Assembly (NCBI RefSeq): GCF_000980885.2
Contig: NZ_LBDA02000012.1
Span: forward strand, 186,001-250,000
Reading direction: 5' to 3'
Length of the DNA: 64,000 nt
DNA from: Streptomyces malaysiense
Lineage (GTDB): Bacteria; Actinomycetota; Actinomycetes; Streptomycetales; Streptomycetaceae
Below are positions 62,413-64,000 of this stretch, one piece after another (positions within the stretch are counted from its first letter, which is position 1; every line of letters begins with the position of its first letter). The position numbers were made by a program, and so were the translations under genes. The notes below the pieces were generated by a model. The model was not told where the DNA came from, did not search any database, and saw only the letters and a program-made list of their open reading frames with translations.

Positions 62413-63927
62413 ATGACCGAACCAGCACAGAGCCCCGCCTGGCGGCGCATCCCCGAGGACGTCGCGGGCGCCGCCGTCACGGTGGCACGGGCCGCCGGAC
62501 ACGCGGCTCTCCACCCGAAGTCCACGATCGACCGCGCGCGCCACCTGCCGGAGATCGTGCCCGTGCTCGGCCAGGCGGTGAAGCCCATCCTGACGGGCCG
62601 GATGGGCGACTGGCGAGGTGAGTACGCCTACACGCTCGGCGAGCAGGCGTTCGTCTACGGGTTCCCGTACATCTACAACGCCCAGCTGAGGTACGACTGG
62701 GTGACCCGGCCGCGTAATCCGGCGACGATCCCGTACGCGGCCGTCAACCACTTCTGGCATGCCGAGCGCCTGCTGGACGCGACGTACCGGGACGGCGGGT
62801 GTCCCAACAACGACACCCTGTACTCGACGGCCTGGGTGCATCTCGGCGACGAGCCGGTCATCCTCTCCCACCCGGACATGGGCGATCGGTACTTCACCTT
62901 CGAACTGGTGGGGATCACCTCCGACAACTTCGACTACGTCGGCCAGCGCACCACCGGATCGGGCGCGGGCGGCTTCGCCCTCGTCGGCCCGGGATGGAAG
63001 GGCAAACTCCCCGCCGAAGTACGCCGCTTGAAGAAGGCGCCCAGCCCGTGGGTCCTCGTCCTCGGCCGCACCCTGGTCGACGGCCCGGACGACGTGCCCC
63101 GGGTCCGGGAGCTCCAGGAGCAGTACCGGCTCACCCCGCTCAGCCTGTTCGGCCGGAAGGACGCGACGGCCCCCGAGAGCCGTGACGTCCTGAAGCCCGT
63201 CCCGGCGGAGGAGGATCCCCTGGGGCCGTGGAAGACCCTCAACCTGATGCTGGCCGAGAACCCCCCGCCGGCCCATCACCGGGTCCTCCTGGAGCAGTTC
63301 GCCCAGATCGGCATCGGCCCCGGCCTCGACGTCGAGGCCCAGCCCGAGGCCGTCAGAAGGAGCCTGGTCCGGGCCGCCGCCGTCGGCGTGCCCCTGCTCA
63401 AGCAGCAGATCCTCAGCGGCGACTGGGCCGAACTCGTCCACGGCTGGCGCTACCCCCCGCCGCAGATGGGCCGCTTCGGCGACGACTTCCTCAAGCGTGC
63501 CGCCGATCAATCGCTGATCGGCGTCGCCGCCAACGACCCCGCCGAAGCGGTCTACCTGCTCAACTTCGAGGACGCCGACGGCAACAAGCTGGATTCCGCT
63601 GGACGTTACGAACTGCGTTTCCCCGGCGACGCGTTGCCGCCGGTCGACGCGTTCTGGTCGGTGACCGCCTACGGCGAGGACATGAACCTGATCGCCAACC
63701 CGGCCGATCGCTACTCGGTGGGTGACCGCAGCGCCGGCCTGCGACGGGACGAGGACGGCGGAGTCACCCTTCACCTGCAGAGCGACCGGCCCGGCGAGGA
63801 CGACGAGGCCAACTGGCTGCCCACCGCGGCGGACGGCACCTGGTTCGTGGCCCTGCGCATGTACCGGCCCAGCCCGGCTGTGATCGACGCGACCTGGGAA
63901 TGCCCCCCGCTGACCCGCGTGTCCTGA
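62413..63927 (+). CDS. DUF1254/DUF1214 protein
   Basis: 504 residues with no signal peptide. The DUF1254 domain (about 75-210) has FVYGFPYIYNAQLRYDW and NNDTLYSTAWVHLGDEPVIL with the GDRYFTFEL segment; the DUF1214 domain (about 385-500) has PPVDAFWSVTAYGEDMNLI and NPADRYSVGDRSAGL. This two-domain protein is widespread in actinobacteria; no activity is established. It lies at the right edge and is complete. Confidence 0.88.
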   Translation: MTEPAQSPAWRRIPEDVAGAAVTVARAAGHAALHPKSTIDRARHLPEIVPVLGQAVKPILTGRMGDWRGEYAYTLGEQAFVYGFPYIYNAQLRYDWVTRPRNPATIPYAAVNHFWHAERLLDATYRDGGCPNNDTLYSTAWVHLGDEPVILSHPDMGDRYFTFELVGITSDNFDYVGQRTTGSGAGGFALVGPGWKGKLPAEVRRLKKAPSPWVLVLGRTLVDGPDDVPRVRELQEQYRLTPLSLFGRKDATAPESRDVLKPVPAEEDPLGPWKTLNLMLAENPPPAHHRVLLEQFAQIGIGPGLDVEAQPEAVRRSLVRAAAVGVPLLKQQILSGDWAELVHGWRYPPPQMGRFGDDFLKRAADQSLIGVAANDPAEAVYLLNFEDADGNKLDSAGRYELRFPGDALPPVDAFWSVTAYGEDMNLIANPADRYSVGDRSAGLRRDEDGGVTLHLQSDRPGEDDEANWLPTAADGTWFVALRMYRPSPAVIDATWECPPLTRVS

Positions 63928-64000
63928 CGGTGCCACGGGCCGGGCACCCGCCCTGCGGGCTCGGCCACCGCCGCGCCGGGTCCGCCGGCCGGCTCACAGG

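Overview
The window is high-GC DNA with Streptomyces-type gene content: hybrid and SpoIIE-type signalling proteins, DUF5133 and DUF6545 proteins, many GTG starts, ATGA/GTGA overlaps and numerous secreted lipoproteins. It is a chromosomal accessory region. No insertion sequence, integrase, phage gene, CRISPR array or origin was seen.

Layout, left to right. 0-2.5 kb: an XRE regulator / HExxH protein / DUF6545 membrane protein operon. 2.7 kb: a class II Ser-like tRNA with an abnormal anticodon arm. 2.9-5.2 kb: a cis-prenyltransferase coupled to an MpaB/Lcp-type oxygenase with EF hands. 5.4 kb: a decayed lectin-tailed secreted enzyme. 6-12.9 kb: a poly-HAMP hybrid kinase coupled to an ANTAR/GAF/PAS/PP2C phosphatase. 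13-15 kb: a GlxA-type regulator and a GAPDH with inverted-repeat operators. 15-20 kb: small genes and broken remnants (lipoprotein, PhzF), CspA and a sirtuin. 21-24.9 kb: a relic of a modular polyketide synthase. 25-31 kb: GNAT, triple-Nudix protein and an ABC exporter. 31-35 kb: a SpoIIE phosphatase and a TetR / FAD monooxygenase pair. 35-37.7 kb: an SPFH/GYF protein with a zinc-ribbon membrane partner.

The most interesting part is 38-60 kb. A NiCoT permease, a small Met/His-rich membrane protein, a CPx copper ATPase, a PCuAC-like protein, a Met-rich membrane protein and an ECF sigma factor without an adjacent anti-sigma gene lead into an AspH-type hydroxylase, an MFS exporter and a complete ScoA-E-type isonitrile lipopeptide cluster (dioxygenase, lyase, ligase, carrier protein, C-A-PCP-R synthetase). 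A metallophore-type ABC importer follows. I found six copies of one promoter-like element, GGAAC-N17-CGAC(T/C), often continuing as ACTG. They lie before the permease, the copper operon, the hydroxylase (two copies) and the ABC importer, with one copy antisense at the end of the copper operon. The proposal is that the local sigma factor controls a copper-scavenging regulon that includes a diisonitrile chalkophore, resembling in outline the link made in mycobacteria between SigC, copper and the nrp cluster.

A carrier-protein gene inside this cluster and a DJ-1/PfpI (isonitrile hydratase-like) gene after it each carry an apparent single-base frameshift. Similar one-base losses occur elsewhere in the window, so assembly error has to be weighed against true gene decay. 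The window ends with a CPA1 antiporter, a fasciclin-domain secreted protein and a DUF1254/DUF1214 protein.
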